Shown piece by piece: positions 26,527 through 34,597 of a stretch of DNA of 37,548 bases. Position numbers and translations under genes: made by a program. The notes under the pieces were generated by a model. That model was given only the letters and a program-made list of their open reading frames with translations, was not told where the DNA came from and ran no database searches. Position 1 is the stretch's first letter, and each line of letters opens with the position of its first letter. The stretch is from an uncultured Flavobacteriales bacterium (GTDB taxonomy: Bacteria > Bacteroidota > Bacteroidia > Flavobacteriales_D > Crocinitomicaceae), in the NCBI GenBank assembly GCA_913020765.1, contig CAJWAO010000014.1:1-37548 (forward strand), in the 5' to 3' direction.

Positions 26527-27267
26527 CTATAATTTCTTTGCAGCTTTTTTAGCAACTTTGTTGATGCGTTTTGCAAGATCAGCGACCAATTTTTCGGATG
26601 CGCTTTCGCACAATGGAAGAAGCTTTTCTGGCTTCATAATTGGAATGCCTCCAACAATAGCAACATTTTTTTTAGACGTACCATATTCGTTCAATGTAAA
26701 TGCGCGTTTACCTTCTGAATTCCATAGTTTAATTCTCACAAAGGCCCTAACTCCAGCAGTAAATGGGATAGGCTTCTTTACAAAATCATAGCCCATTGAA
26801 ACAAACATAACGCCATCCGCATCGCTGAACATATTTACCATTTGCATCTGATTGCTTTTTTCTCCTTTAAAAAGCGACTCAACAAGAGGCTTGTATCCCT
26901 CTGGTGTCAAATAACGTTGAAAAAGTTTACTGCGGTCAGCATCCTTATCTTCATTGAATCGACCCTCATAAGCAATATACTCTGGTCTCTTTATAACATC
27001 ATCTTCAGGGATCAATTCAAAAGGGAAGCTTTTTGAATATTCTTCAGTAAAAGTTTTGTAGAAATTATCTAAAACTGGCTGTAAATTAAAATTTGGATCT
27101 TCTGATAAGGAGGCAATAGCTGCAATCATTCCAACTGAACCATCTAAATCCTCAAAGCCGATATGCTTAGAAACCCAAAAGCTTGTTAAAGCAACCTTTT
27201 TTTGTGCAATTGCAGTTGAATTGAGGAGCAGACTTGCAGTAAATGCAAGCATTATTATTTTTTTCAT
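26527..27267 (-). CDS. Secreted protein of unknown function
   Basis: This 246-residue protein has a cleavable signal peptide (IIMLAFTASLLLNSTAIAQ) and no lipobox. The mature part begins VALTSFWVSKHIGF, includes two likely helices around FYKTFTEEYSKSFPFEL and DADGVMFVSMGYDF, and ends in a Lys/Ala-rich basic tail (INKVAKKAAKKL). The alpha/beta pattern faintly recalls CsgG-like or lipoprotein-assembly periplasmic proteins, but that is not supported enough to name it. It is a single-gene transcript with a -7-type box upstream and a strong terminator downstream. It diverges from the GH1 glycosidase gene. Confidence 0.75.
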   Translation of the reverse strand: MKKIIMLAFTASLLLNSTAIAQKKVALTSFWVSKHIGFEDLDGSVGMIAAIASLSEDPNFNLQPVLDNFYKTFTEEYSKSFPFELIPEDDVIKRPEYIAYEGRFNEDKDADRSKLFQRYLTPEGYKPLVESLFKGEKSNQMQMVNMFSDADGVMFVSMGYDFVKKPIPFTAGVRAFVRIKLWNSEGKRAFTLNEYGTSKKNVAIVGGIPIMKPEKLLPLCESASEKLVADLAKRINKVAKKAAKKL

Positions 27268-27291
27268 AATTGTTTTTTATTTTCGAGTAGC

Positions 27292-27299
27292 CAAATATA
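27292..27299 (-). promoter_or_regulatory. Probable -7 promoter box of the secreted protein gene
   Basis: The minus strand reads TATATTTG, an exact TAnnTTTG match, 24 bases before the ATG at 27267, the same spacing as in the strong promoter at 11419-11449. The -33 position has no TTTG; a TTGG lies four bases further out. Confidence 0.42.
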
Positions 27300-27337
27300 C
27301 ACAATTGAAAACAATATGTGCACCAATTTAATTCCTC

Positions 27338-28843
27338 ATGTATAAAATCAGTTTTATCAATTATTTTAAGCGAAAAAGTGGCATCTCAAAAATTTATAGC
27401 TCGATAAACTACTTTCATCTCCTTCTATTTACTGTTATTTATCTTTGTAAAACTGGATTTGACGCGTATGCCCAAGAACTTAAAGATGGTACCTATTTAA
27501 ATGCAGCTCTTTTCGGAACGAATTTCAAATGGGGAGCAGCATGCGCATCCTATCAAGTAGAAGGGGCTTGGAATATTGATGGTAAAGGCCCCTCTATTTG
27601 GGATAACTTTACACATAAAAAAAGAAAAATCCACAACCAAGAAAATGGAGATGTAGCTACTGACTTTTACCATCGATATAAAGAGGACATTGCGCTACTA
27701 AAAGAAATGGAATTTGGTGTTTTTCGCTTTTCAATCTCCTGGTCAAGAATCTTTCCTAAAGGGACCGGGGAAATAAATCCAAAGGGAGTCGAATTCTATC
27801 ACCAAGTGATTGATGAATGTCTTTCTGTTGGCATTGAACCGTGGATTACACTATACCATTGGGACCTACCGCAGGCATTAGAAGAAAAAGGAGGGTGGGC
27901 CAACAGGGAAATCATAAGTTGGTTCAATGATTATGTTTCCTTTTGCACTGAAGAATATGGTCACAAAGTAAAGAACTGGATGGTCATGAATGAACCTGCA
28001 GCATTTATAGGCTTGGGTTATATGCTGGGATACCACGCACCAGGTAAAAAAGGCCCCTACAAATTTTTAAAAGCGACACATCATGCCTGCCTAGCTATGG
28101 CTGAAGGGGGACGAATGATCCGAAAGAATATCCCTGACGCAAATATAGGAAGCACCTTCAGCTGTTCTCAGATAGACCCTTATAGAAATGATTCCGTACT
28201 TGAATTCAAGGACAGGGGGGCAGTCAAAAGAATGGATGCCTTGCTAAACAGACTTTATATAGAGCCCTCCTTAGGATTAGGTTATCCTGTGGATGCACTT
28301 CCTGCGTTAAAAAGGATAAAGCGCTACTTTGAACCTGGGGATGAAGAGCGCTTGAAATTTAAATTTGATTTCATCGGACTGCAGAATTATTTCCGAGTCG
28401 TCACCAAAAAAAGTCTTTTCCCGCCATTTCTTTGGGCGAAACAAATTTCAGCTGAAAAAAGAGGTGTCCAAATGAATGAGATGAAATTCGAGGTATACCC
28501 AGAAGGAATATACAGTATCATCAAGCAATTTTCAAAATACGATATCGATAACATTATTATAACCGAAAATGGAACTTGTTTCAAGGATAGCGTTGAAAAC
28601 AACCGGGTACTTGATCCCAAAAGAATTGATTTCTTTGAAAGATATTTGAAGCAGGTCTTAAAAGCAAAAAACGAGGGAGCACCTGTAAATGGATACTTCG
28701 TATGGAGTCTTACAGATAATTTTGAGTGGAGCGAAGGTTATGAACCAAGGTTTGGCCTGGTACATGTAGATTTCAAAACACAAAAAAGAACCATAAAGAA
28801 TTCTGGATATTGGTTTCAATCATTTCTTTCCTCTTCAAAATGA
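27338..28843 (+). CDS. Exported GH1 family beta-glucosidase
   Basis: This is a family 1 glycoside hydrolase (beta-glucosidase/beta-galactosidase type) with retaining mechanism. The acid/base Glu is E219 in MVMNEP and the nucleophile E410 in ITENGT. Other family marks are GAACASYQVEGAW (67-79), FSISWSRIFP and the aglycone-end SLTDNFEWSEGYEPRFG. The length is 501, of which the first ~46 residues are an extra N-terminus with a hydrophobic segment (YFHLLLFTVIYLC) ending at DAYAQ, suggesting export to the periplasm or outer surface. Many GH1 enzymes are cytosolic, so this is a notable detail. No SusC/SusD pair or sugar transporter is nearby. Confidence 0.93.
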   Translation: MYKISFINYFKRKSGISKIYSSINYFHLLLFTVIYLCKTGFDAYAQELKDGTYLNAALFGTNFKWGAACASYQVEGAWNIDGKGPSIWDNFTHKKRKIHNQENGDVATDFYHRYKEDIALLKEMEFGVFRFSISWSRIFPKGTGEINPKGVEFYHQVIDECLSVGIEPWITLYHWDLPQALEEKGGWANREIISWFNDYVSFCTEEYGHKVKNWMVMNEPAAFIGLGYMLGYHAPGKKGPYKFLKATHHACLAMAEGGRMIRKNIPDANIGSTFSCSQIDPYRNDSVLEFKDRGAVKRMDALLNRLYIEPSLGLGYPVDALPALKRIKRYFEPGDEERLKFKFDFIGLQNYFRVVTKKSLFPPFLWAKQISAEKRGVQMNEMKFEVYPEGIYSIIKQFSKYDIDNIIITENGTCFKDSVENNRVLDPKRIDFFERYLKQVLKAKNEGAPVNGYFVWSLTDNFEWSEGYEPRFGLVHVDFKTQKRTIKNSGYWFQSFLSSSK

Positions 28844-28912
28844 AGAATAAGGAAATAAGAATTAAAATAAATCATTAAACCTCTCTGATAAAATATAATC
28901 CTATGCTTAAGT

Positions 28913-29482
28913 ATGACGGAACGAGATCATAAATGGCGCGATACAATTCAAAAAGGAGGGGGCAAAGCCGAGAAAGCTTTTCAAGACCTCACTAAATTCT
29001 ATGGACCAAAGCTTTATACGCAGGTTTACAAAATGGTTAAAAATGATTCGTACACAAAGGATATTCTACAAGAAATATTTATCAAAATATGGCTCAATAT
29101 TGGAAAATTCGAGGGGAAATCATCCCTATACTCTTGGCTCTACAGGATTGCACACAATGAAGCCCTCAGTTTTTTAAATAAAGAAAAAAGAAAGTCAAGT
29201 ATATCATTAGACCAAAACATTATTGAACTAATTCCTGGTTCAAAAGAGTTACAAGGAAAAGGAACAGACGAAATCCTTTCCTTATTAAATCAGGCAATTG
29301 CAAACTTACCCGAAAAGCAGGCACTTGTATTTGAGCTAAAATATTTTCAAAATCTTAGTTATAAAGAAATACAAGAAATCACAAAGACCTCGCAAGGGTC
29401 CTTAAAAGCAAGTTTTCATATTGCCAAAGAAAAAATTTCCAATTTTTTGATTTTAAAATTAAACCAATCGCCTCTGGTATAA
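28913..29482 (+). CDS. ECF-type RNA polymerase sigma factor
   Basis: This 189-residue sigma-70 family regulator contains only regions 2 and 4. Region 2 covers ~28-92 with DILQEIFIKIW and YSWLYRIAHNEALSF. Region 4 covers ~122-180 with NLPEKQALVFELKYFQNLSYKEI and a helix-turn-helix. An anti-sigma-like membrane protein begins 12 bases later and a Spy-like protein follows, so this is probably a cell-envelope stress sigma factor with its own regulator and output gene. The start is ATG 28913; no strong promoter box is visible in the 69 bases upstream. Confidence 0.93.
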   Translation: MTERDHKWRDTIQKGGGKAEKAFQDLTKFYGPKLYTQVYKMVKNDSYTKDILQEIFIKIWLNIGKFEGKSSLYSWLYRIAHNEALSFLNKEKRKSSISLDQNIIELIPGSKELQGKGTDEILSLLNQAIANLPEKQALVFELKYFQNLSYKEIQEITKTSQGSLKASFHIAKEKISNFLILKLNQSPLV

Positions 29483-29494
29483 TCTAACAAGAGA

Positions 29495-29986
29495 ATGGAC
29501 AATAAAAAAAATATACTAGATTTCATCAAACCGGTTAAAACCAATGTGCCGAAAGAAGAATTCTTTGCTCGTCTTGCTTTAAATATTGCCAAAACAGAAC
29601 AAATACCAACAAACACCGAAAAAAACACCAAGGTTCGATTTTTGACCTTTGTTTATGCAGCGGCAGCCGTTTTAGTTATTGGTTTTGTCCTTTTCCAGCA
29701 ATTTATGTCACCCTCTGTCCAACCTAGTGGATATGAAAAATATCTCGCAAAACTCAGTCCAAACGAAATTCTAGAGTATGTTGAAAGTAATATCGATGAT
29801 TATTCGGAAGACGAGCTGATTGATGCCTCTTTACCTATTACGGAGGAAGAAATGGAGAGTGCAAGTTTCACAGAGGTCTTCGGCTACATCCCCGAAGATG
29901 TAAAAAAAGAAACCCTTGAGCAATACCTAGATGAAGATTTTATTAACCTAAATGATTTTGACGAAAACGAATTATTAATTTTTTAA
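29495..29986 (+). CDS. Putative anti-sigma factor, single-pass membrane protein
   Basis: This 163-residue protein has an N-terminal cytosolic part (~1-48), one transmembrane helix (TFVYAAAAVLVIGFVLFQQF, ~51-70) and a very acidic periplasmic C-terminal part rich in Glu and Asp (VESNIDDYSEDELID). No zinc-binding HxxxCxxC motif of the ZAS anti-sigma family is present, so the assignment rests on position: 12 bases after an ECF sigma gene and 10 bases before a Spy-like gene. The topology fits sequestration of the sigma factor at the inner membrane. Alternative: an unrelated membrane protein of the stress operon. Confidence 0.68.
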   Translation: MDNKKNILDFIKPVKTNVPKEEFFARLALNIAKTEQIPTNTEKNTKVRFLTFVYAAAAVLVIGFVLFQQFMSPSVQPSGYEKYLAKLSPNEILEYVESNIDDYSEDELIDASLPITEEEMESASFTEVFGYIPEDVKKETLEQYLDEDFINLNDFDENELLIF

Positions 29987-29996
29987 ATACACCAAC

Positions 29997-30494
29997 ATGA
30001 AACATTTATTAATTGTATGCCTTATAATGAGCAGCTTTACATTCCTTGCTCAAGAAAAAACGAAGAAAGAAGAGAGAAAACAGCGCACAGAGCGCATCGA
30101 ACAAGCGAAAGTTGCGTTTATTTCTAAAAAATTAGAGCTGAGCACTGAGCAAGCCGAGGCATTTTGGCCCATCTATAACGAGATGCAGGAAAAAATAAAA
30201 GCACATCGTAAATCAATGAAGGCAGACCTTAAGGCATTAAAAGCAGACAGCCTAAATCAAGATGATCAAACCTATCAAAATGCACTTAGCGAAACTCATA
30301 ATGGTGCTGTAAAATCACTTGAGATTAAAAAAGAGTATTCGCAAAAAATAGGAGAGCTCTTAGGATACAAAAAAGTGTTTGATTTAGGAGATGCTGAAAT
30401 CGCCTTTAAAAAACAACTTATGAATCGAATGAAAAACGCACCTGCAAGCAACAGAAAACCAGGGCCAGCAAAAGGTACTCAGAAATTCAAATAA
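29997..30494 (+). CDS. Spy/CpxP-like periplasmic protein
   Basis: This 165-residue protein has a signal peptide (LLIVCLIMSSFTFLAQ) and a highly charged helical body. It contains KLELSTEQAEAFWPIYNEMQ, an LTxxQ-like motif of the Spy/CpxP family, which senses or chaperones misfolded envelope proteins, then repeated Lys/Glu helices and a basic Pro-rich tail. It is last in the sigma / anti-sigma-like operon, 10 bases after the anti-sigma gene, and is followed by a clear terminator. It is plausibly a target or feedback sensor of the sigma factor. The general family is likely, but the exact role is inferred. Confidence 0.72.
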   Translation: MKHLLIVCLIMSSFTFLAQEKTKKEERKQRTERIEQAKVAFISKKLELSTEQAEAFWPIYNEMQEKIKAHRKSMKADLKALKADSLNQDDQTYQNALSETHNGAVKSLEIKKEYSQKIGELLGYKKVFDLGDAEIAFKKQLMNRMKNAPASNRKPGPAKGTQKFK

Positions 30495-30513
30495 AGGCAC
30501 ATCTGTTTTTGTG

Positions 30514-30541
30514 AACCGGAAATAAATTTTCCGGTTTTTTT
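30514..30541 (+). terminator. Rho-independent terminator of the ECF sigma operon
   Basis: Arms AACCGGAAA (30514-30522) and TTTCCGGTT (30528-30536) flank a five-base loop, with a T-run from 30535 to 30541. It lies 20 bases after the stop of the Spy-like gene and immediately before the convergent asnS stop. Confidence 0.88.
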
Positions 30542-30546
30542 ATGCC

Positions 30547-31992
30547 CTAAAATTCAGCGTTATCCCGAGCTCGAGGAAAAGGAATCACGTCCCGGATATT
30601 AGACATCCCTGTCAAAAACATGACCAGTCTTTCAAAACCCATACCAAACCCAGCATGCGGAACCGTGCCAAACTTTCTAGTTTCTAAATACCACCAAATT
30701 TCCTCCTCCGGGATATCAAATTCTTTACACTTTGCTTGTAGAATATCCAGCCGTTCTTCTCGTTGAGACCCGCCAACAATTTCGCCAACTCCTGGGAACA
30801 AAACATCCATGGCCGCAACCGTTTTACCATCATCATTTTGACGCATATAAAAGGCCTTGATATCTCCTGGGTAATCTCTTAATATTACGGGGCATTTGAA
30901 CTCTTTTTCAACTAAGTATCGCTCATGCTCGCTTTGTAAATCAACCCCCCATTCGACGGGAAATTCAAATCTTTTCTTTTTGTAGGCTTTTGAATTAAGT
31001 AGTACATCGATCGCCTCTGTATATGTAAGGCGTTTAAATGGGTTGTTGGTCACAAACTTAATGCTCTCTATAAGCCCAAGATGACTGCGTTCATTTTGAG
31101 GTTTTTGGTTTTGCTCTTGGGTATATCTTTGGTCTAAAAAATTTAAATCTTCAGCGCAATTTTCAAGAATATAGTTGCAAATATATTTTAAGAAGTCTTC
31201 TGTCAAATCCATGTTGTCAAAAAGATCATTAAATGCAACCTCAGGCTCAATCATCCAAAACTCAGCAAGGTGCCTGGAAGTGTTTGAGTTTTCTGCGCGA
31301 AAGGTCGGACCAAAAGTATACACCTGTCCCAATCCGAGTGCAGCAAGCTCGGCTTCCAATTGACCAGAAACGGTTAAGTTCACTTGCTTGCCAAAAAAAT
31401 CTTTGCTGTAATCAATATTACCATGGTCGTCTAGTGGGGGTTGTTTCGGATCTAAAGTGCTTACGCGGAACATCTCACCCGCACCCTCAGCATCTGAACC
31501 CGTCAATATTGGCGTGTGAATGTAATTAAACCCTCTATCATTGAAGAATTTATGAATGGCAAATGATGCAGCGTGTCTAATTCTAAAAACAGCACCAAAA
31601 GTGTTCGTTCTAAATCTCAAATGTGCCTGCTCTCTCAATAAATCTAAACTATGCTTTTTCGGCTGAAGAATCGTCTTTTGGACTGACTCTGGATCTGCAG
31701 CTCCAATGATTTCAAAGGATTCGACTTGGATTTCAACACTTTGGCCAGAGCCCTGAGATTCCACTAAAGTCCCGAATAGACTTACTGCCGCTCCAGTACT
31801 AATTGAACGAAGGGCTTTCTCATCAAACTTATCAAAATCAATTACCCCTTGAATATTTGCCATACAAGAGCCATCATTTAGCTGGACAAATCTTTTACTT
31901 CTAAAAGCGCGAACCCATCCTTTTACCTCGAGCTTTTCTCCGAGGAAACTTACTCCATTCTTGAGCAGTTCTGAAATTTTTATTCTAGCCAT
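30547..31992 (-). CDS. asnS: Asparaginyl-tRNA synthetase
   Basis: This class IIb synthetase charges tRNA-Asn. The N-terminal OB-fold ([19 protein letters not shown]) binds the anticodon. The catalytic domain shows motif 2 [16 protein letters not shown] (~231-246) and motif 3 [15 protein letters not shown] (~453-467). The Asn-type [12 protein letters not shown] distinguishes it from AspRS. The 481-residue length is normal. A TAATTTTG box lies four bases before the ATG, and a perfect TCCTTG-A-CAAGGA inverted repeat lies about 20 bases upstream. The 3' end faces the ECF operon terminator. Identity is secure. Confidence 0.97.
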   Translation of the reverse strand: MARIKISELLKNGVSFLGEKLEVKGWVRAFRSKRFVQLNDGSCMANIQGVIDFDKFDEKALRSISTGAAVSLFGTLVESQGSGQSVEIQVESFEIIGAADPESVQKTILQPKKHSLDLLREQAHLRFRTNTFGAVFRIRHAASFAIHKFFNDRGFNYIHTPILTGSDAEGAGEMFRVSTLDPKQPPLDDHGNIDYSKDFFGKQVNLTVSGQLEAELAALGLGQVYTFGPTFRAENSNTSRHLAEFWMIEPEVAFNDLFDNMDLTEDFLKYICNYILENCAEDLNFLDQRYTQEQNQKPQNERSHLGLIESIKFVTNNPFKRLTYTEAIDVLLNSKAYKKKRFEFPVEWGVDLQSEHERYLVEKEFKCPVILRDYPGDIKAFYMRQNDDGKTVAAMDVLFPGVGEIVGGSQREERLDILQAKCKEFDIPEEEIWWYLETRKFGTVPHAGFGMGFERLVMFLTGMSNIRDVIPFPRARDNAEF

Positions 31993-31996
31993 GTAA

Positions 31997-32004
31997 CAAA
32001 ATTA
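31997..32004 (-). promoter_or_regulatory. TAnnTTTG box abutting asnS
   Basis: The minus strand reads TAATTTTG, exact -7 consensus, four bases before the asnS ATG. A CTTG lies 16 bases upstream, slightly too close for a standard -33 element. If used, the transcript would start at or near the start codon. Confidence 0.32.
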
Positions 32005-32013
32005 AAGGTTTTT

Positions 32014-32026
32014 TCCTTGACAAGGA
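32014..32026 (-). repeat. Perfect short inverted repeat upstream of asnS
   Basis: TCCTTG and CAAGGA arms with a single central base form a 13-base palindrome 22 bases before the asnS start. It overlaps the place of a -33 element, so an operator is possible; the short length means coincidence is also possible. Confidence 0.35.
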
Positions 32027-32164
32027 TTGCAAAACAGCGCACATTTAGTTACAAATAGAGGGTTTCAAAATATTGAATCCGAAAATTTTTAGTTTATCTT
32101 AAAATTCTTCTAATAAATTAATTCAGAAAAGATAAATTTATACATCTAAAACGGACCTGCGATT

Positions 32165-33121
32165 ATGAAAAAAACAATGCTCTGCTCATTATTTTTATTC
32201 TCGGGCATTTCCATCGGGTTTTGTCAAAATGTTCTTGGAATTGATGTTTCCCACTGGCAAGGGAATATTAATTGGGAACAAGTGAAGGCCGAAGGATATA
32301 CTTTCGCCTGGGTCAAAGCAACAGAGGGCATGACCTACATGGACCCCATATTTTATACCAATATGGAGAATGGACTCGATGCAAATGTTGTCATGGGTGC
32401 CTACCATTTCGCAAGACCAGACAATAATACTCCTCAAGAAGATGCATCAAACTTTTTAAATGTCGCCTCAGCATACATTGGAAGTGGATTTTTACCGCCT
32501 GTCCTAGATCTAGAAAACCCATACTCTGGTGGGCAGGCCATTTTACTTATGGATATGTTTACCTCTCTAGAATTGAGTGACTGGGCCCATGAATGGATGA
32601 TTGAAGTGGAGCTACAAACTGGAGTCACTCCCTTCATTTATATCAATGGAAACTATGCCAACTACTTGAATTCGGAACTTACGGAATATGGCTTATGGTT
32701 TGCGCAACCCGATGAAAATTTAAACCCTCCTGTAAATATTGGTTCCTGGGAGGATTGGAAATTTAAACAATATTCCTGGTGGGGGACTGTTAATGGGATT
32801 CAGGGCGATGTTGACTTAAATATCTTCAATGGGACACTTCAAGATTTCAATACAACCATAGGGCTGAATACAACCGAAATAGTAACTAAAGTGAATAATA
32901 AGATTCATGTTTTTCCCAATCCAACACAACATTTATTACACGTAAAAATTGGAGACACTCAAATTGACAAAATAGCCCTACACGACACCAAAGGGTTGAT
33001 TCAAGAAACGCTTTTCAAGGATGGTTCAATTGATTGCTCTTTTTTAAAGCCTGGGCTCTACTACCTTCATTTAATCACCGTAGATGGAATCCTACATATT
33101 TTCAAGATAAACAAAGTTTAA
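32165..33121 (+). CDS. GH25 lysozyme with T9SS sorting domain
   Basis: This 318-residue secreted muramidase-type protein has a signal peptide (to ~residue 20). Its GH25 domain has VLGIDVSHWQGNINW with D27, FAWVKATEG, VVMGAYHFARP and PVLDLEN, with the probable catalytic pair D115/E117 (DLE). The C-terminal ~75 residues, beginning VFPNPT near 249 and ending in GLYYLHL then KINKV, form a type A T9SS sorting domain. That sends the enzyme through the type IX secretion system to the cell surface or medium. GH25 enzymes cleave N-acetylmuramic acid linkages in peptidoglycan. It is a single gene with asnS divergent and pth convergent. The 172-base gap upstream shows no standard promoter. Confidence 0.93.
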   Translation: MKKTMLCSLFLFSGISIGFCQNVLGIDVSHWQGNINWEQVKAEGYTFAWVKATEGMTYMDPIFYTNMENGLDANVVMGAYHFARPDNNTPQEDASNFLNVASAYIGSGFLPPVLDLENPYSGGQAILLMDMFTSLELSDWAHEWMIEVELQTGVTPFIYINGNYANYLNSELTEYGLWFAQPDENLNPPVNIGSWEDWKFKQYSWWGTVNGIQGDVDLNIFNGTLQDFNTTIGLNTTEIVTKVNNKIHVFPNPTQHLLHVKIGDTQIDKIALHDTKGLIQETLFKDGSIDCSFLKPGLYYLHLITVDGILHIFKINKV

Positions 33122-33147
33122 TCGCGCTAAACATTAAGCGTTACTAT

Positions 33148-33711
33148 TTACTTACCATTCAAGGCAGACATGGTCATGTTTAGACCAACTGTTACGAAAG
33201 AATGAATGAATTTAGTGGATTGTTCAATGCGCTCATCTAAAGCTAGATCCTCTTTTTTAGACCATGACCCCAAAACAAAATCTGCTTGTTTACCGCGAGG
33301 GTAATCGTCTCCGATTCCAAATCGCAATCTGCTGTAGGTATTCGTCTTGAGCACCTCCTCAATATCCTTCAATCCATTGTGGCCTCCTGCCGAGCCCTTA
33401 CCCTTCAAACGTAAAGCTCCAAAAGGTAAAGCCAAGTCATCGCTAATTACAAGTAAATTTGAAATGGGAATTTTTTCTTTCTGCAGCCAATATTGAATCG
33501 CTTTACCAGATAAGTTCATAAAGGTATTTGGTTTGATTAATATCAACTTCCTTCCCTTAAACTTTAATTCAGTTCGATCAGCATATCGTTCAGTTTCAAA
33601 TTTTGAGCTTACATCTTTCGCCAATCTATCTAAAATATCAAAACCGATATTATGTCTCGTATGGGCATACATCAAACCGGGATTACCAAGACCTGCAATC
33701 AAATATTTCAT
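33148..33711 (-). CDS. pth: Peptidyl-tRNA hydrolase
   Basis: Pth cleaves peptidyl-tRNA released from stalled ribosomes, recycling tRNA. The 187-residue protein opens with YLIAGLGNPG (N10), followed by YAHTRHNIGFD with the catalytic His20. Then come NTFMNLSGKAI, DDLALPFGALRLKG and GGHNGLKDIEE, all family signatures. A longer frame starts at 33744, but ATG 33711 fits the conserved N-terminus and lies four bases after the stop of the upstream barrel gene. It is last in the pseudouridine-synthase operon. Identity is secure. Confidence 0.96.
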   Translation of the reverse strand: MKYLIAGLGNPGLMYAHTRHNIGFDILDRLAKDVSSKFETERYADRTELKFKGRKLILIKPNTFMNLSGKAIQYWLQKEKIPISNLLVISDDLALPFGALRLKGKGSAGGHNGLKDIEEVLKTNTYSRLRFGIGDDYPRGKQADFVLGSWSKKEDLALDERIEQSTKFIHSFVTVGLNMTMSALNGK

Positions 33712-33715
33712 ATTT

Positions 33716-34597
33716 CTACCATTGAGGACATGCATCGCATGCATTTATAGGTTTCAAATAAAAAAACCATCCAAACAAAATATGGGCTTCGAGGTAAGCA
33801 AACTGGTGGCGAGCAATAGAATTAAAATCTTCAGGTCTTGTTTTCACGTTATTTTGAAGCATAAAGCCAGAACCTACTCCAGGTTGGATGTAAAAATGTC
33901 TAAAAAATTCCAAGCGCATATCAGCATGAAGAGAAATCGCCATTCCAGACAAAGACTGGGTATCTTGAGATTTTCTTCCGGCAAATGTGAAGTCATTTAA
34001 AGATACAATTGTCCCAGCTCCAGCACCAAAAAGACTAGACAAGGCAAACCAAGCAGAGCTCCTCTGTCTATACCACTGATCAACTCGCGAAACCTCGGCA
34101 CGAATATAATTTAATCCATTGCTATTTTCATAGTGAAATGATGCTTGTTGTGTAATTACAGGTTCATTGATATATGTTCCAGACCAATTGGTCTCTAAAT
34201 CAACACCTGGATTTATCGTACCAGATAACTGGTATGGGATATTATCCCTGAGAATATATTTCATATGATCAAACCCAAGAGAAATTGCCCAATTTTTTTT
34301 AATCATATAACCAACACGGATATTGTATTGGGGAATGGTTATGTTACTGAACTTTAAATAATTTTCATAAGACAAAGGTTCCTGTCGGTCCTCTGCGCGA
34401 CAACCTTGTAACGTAAAATCGTAACCAGGTCCCGTAAAGTTAATGTCACTTTTGGTATAAAAGTTTCGGTTATACCCCCATTGCAAAAAGATTGCGCCCG
34501 AATTAAAAGACTTTTTGGGCTTGGCCTTGTTTCTTCTTTGAGAAAATCCCGTGAAGATGAAGCAAAACATTAGCATTAATAAAAAACACCTTTTCAT
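33716..34597 (-). CDS. Probable outer-membrane protein of unknown function
   Basis: This 293-residue protein has a signal peptide (CFLLMLMFCFIFTGFSQ) followed by a basic stretch (RRNKAKPKKS). Long amphipathic, aromatic-rich strands suggest a beta-barrel, for example YNIRVGYMIKKNWAISLGFDH and LEFFRHFYIQPGVGSGFML. The end, NACDACPQW, has a CxxC pair and no terminal Phe, which is unusual for a barrel. The frame extends to 34618, but ATG 34597 makes a four-base overlap with the stop of the lipoprotein gene and starts at the signal sequence. It lies between a lipoprotein and pth in one operon. Confidence 0.72.
   Translation of the reverse strand: MKRCFLLMLMFCFIFTGFSQRRNKAKPKKSFNSGAIFLQWGYNRNFYTKSDINFTGPGYDFTLQGCRAEDRQEPLSYENYLKFSNITIPQYNIRVGYMIKKNWAISLGFDHMKYILRDNIPYQLSGTINPGVDLETNWSGTYINEPVITQQASFHYENSNGLNYIRAEVSRVDQWYRQRSSAWFALSSLFGAGAGTIVSLNDFTFAGRKSQDTQSLSGMAISLHADMRLEFFRHFYIQPGVGSGFMLQNNVKTRPEDFNSIARHQFAYLEAHILFGWFFYLKPINACDACPQW

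Noticed and set aside
33122-33147. Possible bidirectional terminator between the lysozyme and pth genes
   Set aside because: Only CGCT/AGCG can pair, with an eight-base loop and no T-run; too weak to call.
33533-34000. 155-codon open frame opposite pth and the barrel gene
   Set aside because: It spans the antisense of two supported genes and their junction; its composition is that of a shadow frame.
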